DNA from: Streptomyces scabiei 87.22
GTDB taxonomy: Bacteria; Actinomycetota; Actinomycetes; Streptomycetales; Streptomycetaceae
DNA: 64,000 nucleotides
NCBI RefSeq assembly: GCF_000091305.1
Contig: NC_013929.1
Coordinates: 1,178,001-1,242,000, forward strand
Reading direction: 5' to 3'
This document shows, in pieces, positions 17,959-27,331 of this stretch (position 1 is its first letter; each line of letters starts with the position of its first letter). A program made the position numbers and the translations under genes. The notes below the pieces were generated by a model. It was not told the DNA's origin. It did no database searches and was given only the letters and a program-made list of their open reading frames with translations.

Positions 17959-19704
17959 TCATGGATCCACGGACGCGTCAGCGCCCTGCTCATGCGTCCC
18001 CGGCACCCGCCACACCAGCGTCGTGCCACCGTCCTCGGGGCAGTCCCATTCCATCCGGCCGCCGAGTTGCCCGGCCCGCTCCGCCATGTTGCGCAGGCCA
18101 CTGCGACGGCCGTCCGGCGGTATGCCCACCCCGTTGTCCCCGACCGTCAGCACCAGCCCGTGTCCGTCGGCCGCCAGCGCGATCTCGGCGCGGTCGGCGC
18201 GGGCATGGCGGGCGATGTTGGTCAGGGCCTCGGAGAGCACAGCGATCACGTGGTCGGCGGTCTCCTTCGACACGTCCGTGTCGATCAGCCCTTCCATCCG
18301 AAGGCTCGGCGTGAACCCGAGCACCGGTGCCGCCTCACCGACCGTCCGCACCACACGGGCTCGCAAGCCGCCGTCCGCCCCGCCGTCGTGGGTGCGCAGG
18401 CCGAAGATGGTCGATCTGATGATCTTGATGGTCTCGTCGAGGTCGTCCACCGCCCGCAGCACCCGCTCGGATGCCTCCGGGTGCTCGATGAAGCGCCCCG
18501 CGCTCTGCAGCGTCATCCCGGTGGCGAACAGGCGCTGGATGGCGAGGTCGTGCAGGTCCCGGGCGATCCGGTCGCGGTCCTTGAGCACCGCGATCTCCTC
18601 CGCGTCCTGGCGGCGTTCGGCCAGTTCCATGGCGATGGCTGCCTGGGCCGCGAAGACACGGAGCGGTTCGGTCTCCTTGGTGGTGAAGAGCGACTGTCCC
18701 GCCGCCCGGACCAGCAGGACGACGCCACGGATGCCCTCGTCCCGGGTGCCGACGGGGACGGCCACCGCCGGGCCGAGGCCGGTGATGCGGGGTGCTCCGC
18801 CCCACACACGCTCGTCGTGCGCGACGTCCTCGCTGGTCGCAGCGGTCGCGCCGGTGAACGCCTCGCCCACCAGGGTGCCCTCGACCGGGAGGACCAGCCC
18901 GCTCAACGACTTCGCCTCCTGTCCGATGGCCAGTTCCACCGTCAGCGACTCGGTGCCCTCCATCGGCACCACCACGACGGCGAGGGCCGCGCCGGTGATC
19001 TGCCTGGCCCGCTCCGCGATCAACCGAAGTACCAGGGCCTGCTCCGCCCCCGACATCAGGTCCTGGGTGATCTCGGCGTTGGCGCGCAACCACCGCTCCC
19101 GCAAGCGGGACTCCTCGTACAGCCGCGCGTTGTCGATCGCCACACCGGCCGCCACCGCCAGCGTCGACAGCACCGACTCGTCCTCCTCGTCGAACTGCGC
19201 CCCACCCCGCTTCTCCGTCAGATAGAGATTCCCGAACACCTGCTCACGCACCCGGATCGGGACCCCGAGGAAGGAGTTCATGGGCGGATGATGGGCTGGG
19301 AAACCGTAGGAGGCGGGGTGGTCGGCGATCCTGGTCAGCCGCAGGGGTTCCGGGTGGCTGATCAGCTCCCCCAGGATCCCGTGCCCCTCCGGGTACGGGC
19401 CGATCCGCGCGATCTGCTCCTCGCTCACCCCCACCGTATGGAAGGCCGACAGCCGCTTCCCGTCCGGCCCGATCACCCCCAGCGCCGCGAACTCCGCGTC
19501 CACCAGCACCGCGGCCGCCTCCACGATCCTGCGCAGCGCCAGCTCCAGCTCCAGTTCCCGGCCGACCGACAGCACCGCCTCCAGCAGGCTGTGCACCCGA
19601 TCACGCGTCCCCCGCGCCGCGTCCAGCCGAGCCTGCAACTCCCCCAGCAGCTCGTCCAGCCGCAGCTGCGGCAGCCGTATGCGCGCCTCGTCGGAGCTTG
19701 GCAC
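17959..19704 (-). CDS. DosS/OsdK-like sensor histidine kinase with two GAF domains
   Basis: A 581-residue soluble kinase. GAF1 spans about 50-195 and GAF2 about 225-365. A HisKA_3 helix follows with the phospho-accepting His385 in RDLHDLAIQRLF, then an HATPase domain (SEALTNIARHARA, GDNGVGIPPDGRRSGLRNM). GAF1 carries GFPAHHPPMNSFLGVP, with His138/His139 in the region where DosS has its proximal haem ligand, so haem-based oxygen/NO/redox sensing is plausible but unproven. The GTG at 19704 follows GGAGGAGCG. The open frame continues antisense through ppdK but is not coding there. No response regulator of the partner NarL type is encoded nearby. Confidence 0.9.
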   Translation of the reverse strand: MPSSDEARIRLPQLRLDELLGELQARLDAARGTRDRVHSLLEAVLSVGRELELELALRRIVEAAAVLVDAEFAALGVIGPDGKRLSAFHTVGVSEEQIARIGPYPEGHGILGELISHPEPLRLTRIADHPASYGFPAHHPPMNSFLGVPIRVREQVFGNLYLTEKRGGAQFDEEDESVLSTLAVAAGVAIDNARLYEESRLRERWLRANAEITQDLMSGAEQALVLRLIAERARQITGAALAVVVVPMEGTESLTVELAIGQEAKSLSGLVLPVEGTLVGEAFTGATAATSEDVAHDERVWGGAPRITGLGPAVAVPVGTRDEGIRGVVLLVRAAGQSLFTTKETEPLRVFAAQAAIAMELAERRQDAEEIAVLKDRDRIARDLHDLAIQRLFATGMTLQSAGRFIEHPEASERVLRAVDDLDETIKIIRSTIFGLRTHDGGADGGLRARVVRTVGEAAPVLGFTPSLRMEGLIDTDVSKETADHVIAVLSEALTNIARHARADRAEIALAADGHGLVLTVGDNGVGIPPDGRRSGLRNMAERAGQLGGRMEWDCPEDGGTTLVWRVPGTHEQGADASVDP

Positions 19705-19797
19705 CGCGCTCCTCCATCTTCTGCCCGCGAAAGCAGGCACCGACCGGTCCGGCACCGGCCACGCTAGTGCGCGCGGCCGGGGAGGAACAGCGGACCA

Positions 19798-19811
19798 GGG
19801 CCGATCGGCCC
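19798..19811. promoter_or_regulatory. Island operator between kinase gene and ppdK
   Basis: GGGCCG-AT-CGGCCC matches 12 of 12 and is a perfect palindrome. It could serve the kinase, ppdK, or both. Confidence 0.6.
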
Positions 19812-19905
19812 GCCGCGGGGGACGGACAGCACCTCCCCGTCGGCCACCGTCCGTACGACGCTGGAACCGAAGCGAGTCCGCAGCCGACCGGAGGAGCCCG
19901 GCGCC

Positions 19906-22593
19906 ATGGTCCGTTACGTGTACGACTTCACGGAGGGCGGCCGCGACATGGCCGACCTGCTCGGCGGCAAGGGAGCGAACCTGGCCGAGATGACCCGGCT
20001 GGGCCTTCCGGTCCCGCCCGGCTTCATCGTCACCACCGAGGCCTGCCGGGCGTTCCTGGCCACGGATGCCGAACCGGAGGGGATGTCGGAGGAGATCTCC
20101 CGGCATCTCAAGGCCGTGGAACAGGCCGTCGGACGGTCCCTCGGACAGCGGGACGACCCGCTGCTGCTGTCGGTCCGCTCGGGAGCGCGCTTCTCCATGC
20201 CCGGCATGATGGAGACGGTCCTGGACATCGGCCTGAACGACGAATCCGTCCAGGGGCTCGCCAAGACGTCGGGGAACGAGCGGTTCGCCTGGGACTCCTA
20301 CCGTCGACTCGTTCAGATGTTCGGCAGCACGGTCATGGGAGTCGGCCCGGCCCTGTTCGAAGAGGCCATGGCGCTGCTCAAGGAGGCCCGGGAAGCCCCG
20401 GACGACGTGCGCCTCGACGCGAGCGACCTCGCCTGGCTCGTGGAGACCTACAAGTCCCTGATCCGTGACGAGACCGGACAGGACTTCCCCCAGTCCCCCG
20501 CCGAACAACTGCGTCTCGCCGTCCTCGCGGTCTTCCGCTCCTGGAACGGAGAGCGGGCCCGCCTCTACCGCAGGCGCGAGCACATCCCCGAGGACCTGGG
20601 CACCGCGGTCACCGTGCAGCGCATGGTGTTCGGCAACCTCGGGGCGGACTCCGGCAGCGGCGTCGCCTTCACCCGGGACCCCGCCACCGGTCGCCCCGGA
20701 CTCTACGGCGACTACCTGTCCGACGCGCAGGGTGAGGACGTCGTCGCCGGCACCCGCAACACCGTCCCGCTGACGGACCTGGAGCGGCTGGATCCGGAGT
20801 CCCACCGGCGGCTGTGCGACCACATGGGCACCCTGGAGCGGCACTACCGCGACCTGTGCGACATCGAGTTCACCATCGAGCGCGGCACGCTGTGGATGCT
20901 GCAGACCCGGGTCGGCAAGCGCACGGCCGAGGCCGCGTTCGCCATCGCCGCCGAACTGGTCGAGGAGGGACTCATCACCCCGGACGAGGCGCTCGCCCGG
21001 GTGAGCGGGTCCGGGCTCGCCCGGCTCATGTTCCCGCGCTTCGACACCACCGCGACGGGTGACGTACTCGCCCGCGGTCTCCCGGCCTCGCCCGGTGCCG
21101 GGGTCGGTGCGGCGGTCTTCGACTCGGCCGAGGCCGTACGCCGGGCCGCCGCCGGCGAGAAGGTCGTCCTCGTACGCCACGAGACCACCCCCGACGACCT
21201 GCCCGGCATGCTCGCCGCCCAGGCGGTGCTGACCAGCCGGGGTGGCAAGACCAGCCACGCCGCCGTGGTGGCCCGCGGTATGGGCAAGGTCTGTGTGTGC
21301 GGCGCCGAGGAACTCACCGTGAACACCGATGCCCGGCGCTTCACCACGCGTGACGGCGCCGTCGTCGAGGAGGGCACGGTGCTCTCGGTCGACGGCTCGG
21401 CCGGTGCCGTGTACCTGGGTGGCGTTCCATTGGTGGCCTCCGCGTTCATGCGGTACCTGGAGACCGGTGAGCAGGCGGACGGGATCGTCGCGGCGGCTGC
21501 CCGGGCTCTGCGCCGGGCCGACTCCGTGCGCCGGCTGGAGGTGCGCGCCAACGCCGACACGCCGGAGGACGCGACCCGCGCACGGCGGTTCGGCGCCCAG
21601 GGCGTCGGGCTGTGCCGCACCGAGCACATGTTCCTCGGCGAGCGGCGCAAGCTGGTCGAGGAGATGATCCTGGCCCGCACGGACGGCGAGCGCGAACGGG
21701 CGCTGCGCGCGCTGCTGCCCCTGCAACGGCGGGACTTCGCCGGCATCCTGGAGGCCATGGACGGTCTGCCGGTCACCATCCGCCTGCTGGACCCGCCGTT
21801 GCACGAGTTCCTGCCCGACCGCACCGAGCTGGCCGTCCGTGTCGCCACGGCCGAGGCCCGCGGTGAACTGCCCGCCGCGCACGACACCGCACTGCTGGAA
21901 GCGGTCGACCGCATGCACGAGGAGAACCCGATGCTGGGCCTGCGGGGCGTACGTCTCGGACTGGTGGTGCCCGGACTGGTCGCGATGCAGGTGCGGGCGA
22001 TCGCCGAGGCGGTCGTGGAGCGTGTCCGGGCCGGTGGCGCACCGCGTGCGGAGATCATGGTGCCGCTGGTCGGCGCGGTCGAGGAGCTACGGCTCGCCCG
22101 CGAGGAGGTGGAGCAGGTACTGGCCCGGGTCTCGGAGGAGACCGGTGTGCCCGTGCGGTGCCCCGTCGGCACGATGATCGAACTGCCCAGGGCCGCGCTC
22201 ACCGCGGGCCGGATCGCCGAGGAGGCCGAGTTCTTCTCCTTCGGCACCAACGACCTCACCCAGACCGCGTGGGGCTTCTCCCGCGACGACGTCGAGGCGG
22301 CGTTCTTCTCCGCTTATCTCGACAAGGGCGTCTTCACCGCCTCACCGTTCGAGACGATCGACCGCGACGGTGTGGGCCGGCTGGTCCGGATCGCGGTCGA
22401 CGAGGGCCGCGCCGCCCGCCCTGATCTGACGATCGGGGTGTGCGGCGAACACGGAGGCGACCCCGAGTCCGTGCACTTCTTCCATGCCGCAGGGCTCGAC
22501 TACGTCTCCTGCTCTCCGTTCCGCATCCCCGTGGCCCGTCTGGAGGCCGGCCGTGCCACCTTGGCGAGGACGGACGTCAGCGACAGCCGGTGA
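19906..22593 (+). CDS. ppdK: Pyruvate, phosphate dikinase
   Basis: An 895-residue enzyme interconverting pyruvate + ATP + Pi and PEP + AMP + PPi. The N-terminal ATP-grasp domain begins GGKGANLAEM. The phosphohistidine is His451 in GGKTSHAAVVARGMG. The C-terminal PEP/pyruvate barrel has MLGLRGVRLG and catalytic Cys846 in GVCGEHGGDP. Length is that of full bacterial PPDK. The ATG at 19906 follows GGAGGAGCC at a slightly long spacing. In the pyruvate-to-ATP direction PPDK can exploit PPi, which fits an energy-limited state (inference). Confidence 0.95.
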   Translation: MVRYVYDFTEGGRDMADLLGGKGANLAEMTRLGLPVPPGFIVTTEACRAFLATDAEPEGMSEEISRHLKAVEQAVGRSLGQRDDPLLLSVRSGARFSMPGMMETVLDIGLNDESVQGLAKTSGNERFAWDSYRRLVQMFGSTVMGVGPALFEEAMALLKEAREAPDDVRLDASDLAWLVETYKSLIRDETGQDFPQSPAEQLRLAVLAVFRSWNGERARLYRRREHIPEDLGTAVTVQRMVFGNLGADSGSGVAFTRDPATGRPGLYGDYLSDAQGEDVVAGTRNTVPLTDLERLDPESHRRLCDHMGTLERHYRDLCDIEFTIERGTLWMLQTRVGKRTAEAAFAIAAELVEEGLITPDEALARVSGSGLARLMFPRFDTTATGDVLARGLPASPGAGVGAAVFDSAEAVRRAAAGEKVVLVRHETTPDDLPGMLAAQAVLTSRGGKTSHAAVVARGMGKVCVCGAEELTVNTDARRFTTRDGAVVEEGTVLSVDGSAGAVYLGGVPLVASAFMRYLETGEQADGIVAAAARALRRADSVRRLEVRANADTPEDATRARRFGAQGVGLCRTEHMFLGERRKLVEEMILARTDGERERALRALLPLQRRDFAGILEAMDGLPVTIRLLDPPLHEFLPDRTELAVRVATAEARGELPAAHDTALLEAVDRMHEENPMLGLRGVRLGLVVPGLVAMQVRAIAEAVVERVRAGGAPRAEIMVPLVGAVEELRLAREEVEQVLARVSEETGVPVRCPVGTMIELPRAALTAGRIAEEAEFFSFGTNDLTQTAWGFSRDDVEAAFFSAYLDKGVFTASPFETIDRDGVGRLVRIAVDEGRAARPDLTIGVCGEHGGDPESVHFFHAAGLDYVSCSPFRIPVARLEAGRATLARTDVSDSR

Positions 22594-22743
22594 GCGGGGC
22601 CCGGCGGCGGACGCCGGGGGCCGGTGCAACCGGCCGTCGGCCCGACAGCCGCGCCGCCGTCCCCCGGATTCGCTCGACCCTCGCATACGAGGCACCGCCC
22701 CGCCCCCTCCTGCCCGGGGCGAGGCGGCCCGGCACGCGCCGCG

Positions 22744-23587
22744 TCAGGTGTGCGGGACCACGGCTACCGGGACCACGGCGACCGGGGCGACGGAACGCCG
22801 TGGGGCGGCGTAGGTCACGGGGCCGATGTGCGGGGCGCCCCGGGCCGGACGGATCCGACGTCCGACGGCCACCGGACAGGCGTCGAGGGAGGCGTCCGCC
22901 GGATGCGCTCCCGGTCGGCCGACCACGGCCTCATCGGTCCCGTCCACTCCTGGGTACTTGTCCTGCCAGGGGGCGAGCAGGGCGGGCGGCTCCCGCCGCA
23001 CGTCGGTCGCATGCCCGCCGACCGGACGCGGGCTGCGGCCGCGGACGACCCGAAGCCCGGGCGCCCGCCGGGAGGCCGCGTCGAAGGCGAACGTGAGGAC
23101 CGTGTCGTCGGGGTCGGCGAGGTCCAGCCCCAGCACGACGTCCCGGTAGGCGGTCGTTGCTGTCCCGGACGCGTCGGTCCGGTACTCCCTCGTGGCCTCG
23201 GCGCGGACGAGAACGACCGGCCGCCCGGCCCGCTCCACCACGGCCGACGCCACGGAGCCGAGCAGGAACCCGGCGGCCCCGCCCAGGCCCCGCGGTCCGG
23301 GCACCGGCAGCTCGCCGTCCTCGACCGCGGCGGCCAGTGCCGATGCGGTGTCCCGGAGAGCCGCTCGGCCTCGATCGGCAGGCCGGGTGGCGTCGGGCCG
23401 GCCGGGTGACCGCCTCCCGCAGCAGGTCGGCGGAGAGACCGGTTCCCCGGCGAACGGCACATACCCGTGCGGTGGCAGGTCGCCGGCGTGCGCGCCCCGG
23501 AGCGGGAGGGAGCACATCTCACTCGCGAGCGGCCCAGTCCATGGCCGCGCGACTCTCCGGTGATCCGTCGAGACCGACGGCGGTCAC
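22744..23587 (-). pseudogene. Universal stress protein pseudogene
   Basis: Starting from a GTG at 23587 the frame reads a USP N-terminus (VTAVGLDGSPESRAAMDWAA) and hits TGA at 23519-23521. USP sequence then continues in changing frames: HGYVPFAGE, LSADLLREAVTRPARR, GLPIEAERLSGTP, and finally a long stretch with GPRGLGGAAGFLLGSV and YRDVVLGLDLADPDD down to 22744. At least four frame disruptions are needed. The end repeats PVAVV in tandem. The C-terminus clearly aligns with the intact USP at 26236-27141. Confidence 0.8.
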
Positions 23588-23635
23588 ACGGGACGTGCGC
23601 AGGCCGCTTTCGTCCGTACGGGCTGGTCCGTGCGG

Positions 23636-24466
23636 TCATGCGGCGGGGACGACGACCACCGGGCAGTGCGCGCGGTGCAGCAGGACGGGAGCCACCGCTG
23701 TCCGGTGCGGCGCGACGGCGGATGTGCGGCGGTGTGCACCGACGACCACCAGACCGGCCTCGCGGGTCGACTCCAGCAACGCCTCCGGGGCGCTCGTCCG
23801 TACCGTGACGGCCTCCACCGGAACATCGGCGTACCGCTCCCGCAAAGCGGCGAGGGCGAAGCGCGGGACGGCCTCCTCTACGCGTTCGTAGGAGGTGGCC
23901 GGGTCCGGTCGCCGGCATTCCGTGCTCACCAGCGGTGGCAGTGCGGGTGTGACGTGGCGGTGGGACCAGGAGTGCAGGACACGCAGCCGGGTGCCTCGGC
24001 GGCGGGCCTCCTCGAAGGCGTAGACCGCGGCCCGCTCGTCCGTGTCGTCCTCCAGGCCCAGCACCACCTCACGCCCACCGTCGCACGGATGGTCGCCGCG
24101 CACGACGAGCAGCGGACCGCGCACATGCCGGGCCAGCCGCAGGCTGACGGAACCGAGGAACAGGCCGGCGGTGCGGCCCATGCCCCGGGTGCCGACCACG
24201 GTGAGGGCCGCGTCGGCGCTCTCGCGTGCCAGCGCCCCCACAGCCCCGCCTTCGGCCGCGACGGCCCGCACGGGGAGGCCTGGGTGCCGCCCCCGGACGC
24301 GCGAGAGGGCGGCATTCAGGATCGGTGCGGCCTCGTCGCGGTCCGGCACGGCGTACACCAGGCGCAGCCCGACACCGCGCTGGACCGCTTCCCCGGCGGC
24401 CCAGTCCAGGGCCCTGGTGGAGGAGAGGGTGCCGTCCACCCCGACGACGACGACGTTGTGAGTCAT
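23636..24466 (-). CDS. Tandem-domain universal stress protein
   Basis: A 276-residue cytoplasmic protein with two USP domains. The first carries VVVVGVDGTLSSTRALDWAA and the ATP-binding loop VVGTRGMGRTAGLFLGSVS. The second is REVVLGLEDD ... VVVGAHRRTSAVAPHRTAVA. ATP-binding USPs of this size are core members of the hypoxia regulon, where some slow growth in response to ATP level; no specific partner can be named. The ATG at 24466 has GGAG very close and AAAGGG further up. Three island operators lie upstream. Confidence 0.9.
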   Translation of the reverse strand: MTHNVVVVGVDGTLSSTRALDWAAGEAVQRGVGLRLVYAVPDRDEAAPILNAALSRVRGRHPGLPVRAVAAEGGAVGALARESADAALTVVGTRGMGRTAGLFLGSVSLRLARHVRGPLLVVRGDHPCDGGREVVLGLEDDTDERAAVYAFEEARRRGTRLRVLHSWSHRHVTPALPPLVSTECRRPDPATSYERVEEAVPRFALAALRERYADVPVEAVTVRTSAPEALLESTREAGLVVVGAHRRTSAVAPHRTAVAPVLLHRAHCPVVVVPAA

Positions 24467-24578
24467 GACTCCGGTTCCCTTTCGGCAGGCAGTGACCGGG
24501 GAGCACCGGGCGGTGGCCCCCTCCACGAGGCTGGCCGTGTCCCGCCTCCCCCGGGAGGAGCCGGGAGAACCCATCAGC

Positions 24579-24702
24579 GGGCCGAACGGCCCCTGTCCCC
24601 AGGGCCGTTCGGACCGTGGAGCCGGGTAGGCGTCACGGGTTCCGCCGCGGGGCGGGCCACAGGGCCTCTCTCCAGAACCACCAGGAAGGGGCCCAACGGC
24701 CC
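24579..24702. promoter_or_regulatory. Cluster of three island operators
   Basis: Sites at 24579-24592 (GGGCCG-AA-CGGCCC, 12/12), 24602-24615 (GGGCCG-TT-CGGACC, 11/12; 23 bp further) and 24689-24702 (GGGCCC-AA-CGGCCC, 11/12, with extended AAG/CTT flanks) lie between the USP gene and the divergent STAS fragment. Confidence 0.65.
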
Positions 24703-24738
24703 TTCCACAGCTCGCACGGGCTTGGCTTGCACGACTTC

Positions 24739-25071
24739 ATGGACGACAACCACACGAGGTCTGCCGCGTACCGCACGACCCGGGCAGCCGACGGCAGCAC
24801 GCTCCTGACGCTGCACGGCGAACTCGACCTCCGGGCGGTTCCCGCCCTTTCCGCGGCCCTGGACGCCCTGACGGACGTCCTCGCCGACGGCCGGCCGCAC
24901 GGGCCGTGGCCGCCCCCCGGTGAGTCGCCCCGGGGCGGGGTCAGGTCCGGTGCCGGTCGACCGTCTCCGCAGGTCGGCAGCGCTGCGTCGATCGTCCAGC
25001 CGGCCGACGGCCGCCCGGTGGATCGTGCGGTTCGGCCGGGAGGCGTACGCACGGCGCCGAGGACGGGGTGA
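24739..25071 (+). pseudogene. Truncated STAS-domain (anti-sigma factor antagonist-like) gene
   Basis: The frame opening with ATG at 24739 gives RAADGSTLLTLHGELDLRAV and then PALSAALDALTDVLADGRP, the first half of a STAS domain of the SpoIIAA/BldG type. The sequence then becomes Pro/Gly/Arg-rich and loses the conserved second half with the phosphorylatable serine. No ribosome site is obvious. An intact protein cannot be reconstructed, so it is treated as a remnant. It is divergent from the USP gene and shares the three-operator region. The rest of 24890-25187 holds nothing recognisable. Confidence 0.6.
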
Positions 25072-25187
25072 AGCCCGCAGCGGGGCTCCGCGCCGGGCGG
25101 CCTTGCCGGCGGTCCGGCCCACGCCCCGCAGGGTCGGGCCCGAGCCGTCCACGCCGACGTCGACCGGCAGGTTCTTCGTCCTCCCGC

Positions 25188-26210
25188 TCACCGTCCCGCG
25201 GCGAGGTCGAACACGATCCGGGCCTTGACCTGTCCGCGCAGCACCTCGTCGATGCAGTCGTTGACCGAGGCCAGCGGGCGCGTCTCGCAGACGACCCGGG
25301 TCCGGCCCGCCGCGTGCAGCTGGAAGACCTCGGCAAGATCCTGCCGGGTGCCGACGATCGACCCGATCACCGACGTGCCGTTGAGGACCGTGTCGAAGAT
25401 CGGAACCTGGACGCTGCCGTGCGCGGGCAGCGCGACCATGACGAGCTTGCCACCGCGTCTGAGGCCCGTGTTGACGGCTGCGAAGGCCGCGTCGTTCACC
25501 GCCAGGGCGATGGCCGCGTGGGCACCGCCGTGCCGTTTGAGCACCTGGCCCACGTCCTGCTTGCGGGCGTCGACGAGGAGGTCCGCGCCGAGTTCGGCGG
25601 CCAGTTCGAGCTTCTCGTCGGTCACGTCGATCGCGGCGACGGTCGCCCCGGCGATCTTGGCGTACTGCACGGCGAGGTGTCCGAGGCCGCCGATCCCGGA
25701 GATCGCGACCAGCTGCGCGGGCTTCACCTCGGCGACCTTGAGCGCCTTGTACGTGGTCACGCCGGCGCAGGTCAGCGGGGCCGCGTCGATTGCGGTGACA
25801 CCGTCCGGCACCGGCTGGGCGAAATCGGCCCAGGCCAACATCTTCTCGGCGTACCCGCCGTCGCAGCCGTAACCGGTGTTGATCTGCTGTTCGCACAGCG
25901 TCTCCCAGCCGGACAGGCAGTGCTCGCACCGCCCGCAGGCCCGGCCCAGCCAGGGCACGGCCACCCGCTGGCCGAGACGGAGGTGGGTGACCCCGTCACC
26001 GAGCTTCTCGACCAGGCCGACGCCCTCGTGGCCGGGGACGAACGGCGGGTTCGGCTTGACCGGCCAGTCGCCGCGAGCGGCGTGGATGTCGGTGTGGCAC
26101 AGCCCGGACGCCTCCACCCGGACTCTGACCTGACCGGGGCCGGGCTCCGGATCGGGGCGCTCCTCGATGACCAAGGGCTCGCCGAAAGCACGGACGACCG
26201 CTGCCTTCAT
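25188..26210 (-). CDS. adhP: NAD-dependent zinc alcohol dehydrogenase (AdhP type)
   Basis: A 340-residue medium-chain dehydrogenase. It has the catalytic zinc site SGLCHTDIHAARGDW and GHEGVGLVEKLG, structural zinc cysteines in CGRCEHCLSGWETLC, and the cofactor loop AISGIGGLGHLAVQYAK. Length and motifs fit propanol-preferring/ethanol dehydrogenases (AdhP). The ATG at 26210 follows GAGGAGTTGAACC and lies 25 nt after the USP stop, so the two form an operon read from the operator pair at 27240. It probably reduces acetaldehyde to ethanol, or the reverse, to balance NADH. Confidence 0.92.
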   Translation of the reverse strand: MKAAVVRAFGEPLVIEERPDPEPGPGQVRVRVEASGLCHTDIHAARGDWPVKPNPPFVPGHEGVGLVEKLGDGVTHLRLGQRVAVPWLGRACGRCEHCLSGWETLCEQQINTGYGCDGGYAEKMLAWADFAQPVPDGVTAIDAAPLTCAGVTTYKALKVAEVKPAQLVAISGIGGLGHLAVQYAKIAGATVAAIDVTDEKLELAAELGADLLVDARKQDVGQVLKRHGGAHAAIALAVNDAAFAAVNTGLRRGGKLVMVALPAHGSVQVPIFDTVLNGTSVIGSIVGTRQDLAEVFQLHAAGRTRVVCETRPLASVNDCIDEVLRGQVKARIVFDLAAGR

Positions 26211-26235
26211 GGGTTCAACTCCTCGGGATGTGGCG

Positions 26236-27141
26236 TCAGTGGTGCGGGACGACGGCGACGGGCGCGGCGCTGTGGTGCAGGACGGCGTGGGCGACCGGGC
26301 CGATGTGGGCGCCGAACGGACTGCGGCGGATCCGGCGGCCCACCACGACCAGGGAGGCCTCGCGGGACGCGTCGACGAGGTGGGGGCCGGGCGTGCCGTA
26401 GTTCGACTCCTCGGTGACCTCGACGTCGGGGTGCTTCTCGCGCCACGGGCGCAGGACCTCGGTGAGGGCCGTGGTCTCGCGGCGGGCGAGGGCACCGTGG
26501 AGTTCGAGGTCGACGGAGAGGCCGTACGCGTAGTAGGGCGGCGGGTTCCACCCGTGGACGACTCGTAGGGATGTGTCCCGGCGGGCGGCTGCCGCGAACG
26601 CGAACTCGATCAGCTCCTCGTCGGGGTTCTCGATGTCGAGGCCGAGGACGACGGGCCGGAACGGTGCCGCCGCGGACGGGATGCCGGCCGGGTCCGTCTC
26701 ATGCTTGTCCGAAGCCGGTTCGGCGGCGCGGACCAGGACGACCGGCCGTTCGGCGTGGGCGACGACCGCCAGCCCGACCGAGCCGACCATGAAGCCGCCG
26801 ATGCCGCTCAGTCCGCGCGAGCCCAGGACCAGCAGAGCGGCGTCCTCGGCCGCATCGACCAGCACCTCGTAGGGCCGGCCGGAGACGTGCTCGGAGACGA
26901 CCTCCAGCGCCGGGTGGCGCAGGCGGATGCCCTCGGCGGCCTCCCTGGGGATCCGCCCGGTCCAGTGCTGCTGGGTCTCCGCGCCGAGCAGGGGTGCCTG
27001 GGCCATCGGAACCGGGACGGGCTCCCAGACGTGGACCAATTTCAGCGGGACGCCGAGCAACTGGGCCTCGCGGGCCGCCCACTCGGCTGCCGAGCGGCTC
27101 TCACGGGAGCCGTCGAGGCCGACGGTGACGGTGCGGTTCAT
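26236..27141 (-). CDS. Tandem-domain universal stress protein
   Basis: A 301-residue protein with two USP domains. Domain 1 (VTVGLDGSRESRSAAEWAAR; LVLGSRGLSGIGGFMVGSVG) and domain 2 (RPVVLGLDIENPDEELIEFA; VVVGRRIRRSPFGAHIGPVA) both keep the G-x2-G-x9-G(S/T)-like ATP loop. The ATG at 27141 was chosen over a GTG at 27150 because AAAGGTGGAG lies at proper distance. It is the first gene of a USP-adhP operon, preceded by the clearest operator pair in the window. Confidence 0.92.
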   Translation of the reverse strand: MNRTVTVGLDGSRESRSAAEWAAREAQLLGVPLKLVHVWEPVPVPMAQAPLLGAETQQHWTGRIPREAAEGIRLRHPALEVVSEHVSGRPYEVLVDAAEDAALLVLGSRGLSGIGGFMVGSVGLAVVAHAERPVVLVRAAEPASDKHETDPAGIPSAAAPFRPVVLGLDIENPDEELIEFAFAAAARRDTSLRVVHGWNPPPYYAYGLSVDLELHGALARRETTALTEVLRPWREKHPDVEVTEESNYGTPGPHLVDASREASLVVVGRRIRRSPFGAHIGPVAHAVLHHSAAPVAVVPHH

Positions 27142-27239
27142 GATCTCCACCTTTGGGGTCGGAATACGGATCGGAGAGTTCGCGCGAGGACTTCGGGGTC
27201 CCGATTGCAGCTTCGTGCGCCGGGGCGGTTCCCCGGCAG

Positions 27240-27273
27240 GGGCCGCAAGTCCCTCGGGAGGGCCGACCGGCCC
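27240..27273. promoter_or_regulatory. Island operator pair (20-bp spacing) upstream of USP-adhP operon
   Basis: Sites at 27240-27253 (GGGCCG-CA-AGTCCC, 10/12, with a DosR-box-like AGTCCC half) and 27260-27273 (GGGCCG-AC-CGGCCC, 12/12). CCGATTGCAGC at 27201-27211 lies 39 bp from the proximal site, exactly as upstream of gap. Confidence 0.7.
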
Positions 27274-27331
27274 TGCGCCGCGCCTTCGTGGAGCGGCGGG
27301 CCCACCGTCGGGCCCGCCGCCTCTCCCACGG

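Noticed and set aside
19705..21918. N-terminal extension of the kinase frame across the intergenic region and antisense to ppdK
   Set aside because: The GTG at 19704 has a strong ribosome site and begins the conserved kinase sequence; the extension overlaps an operator and an intact ppdK.
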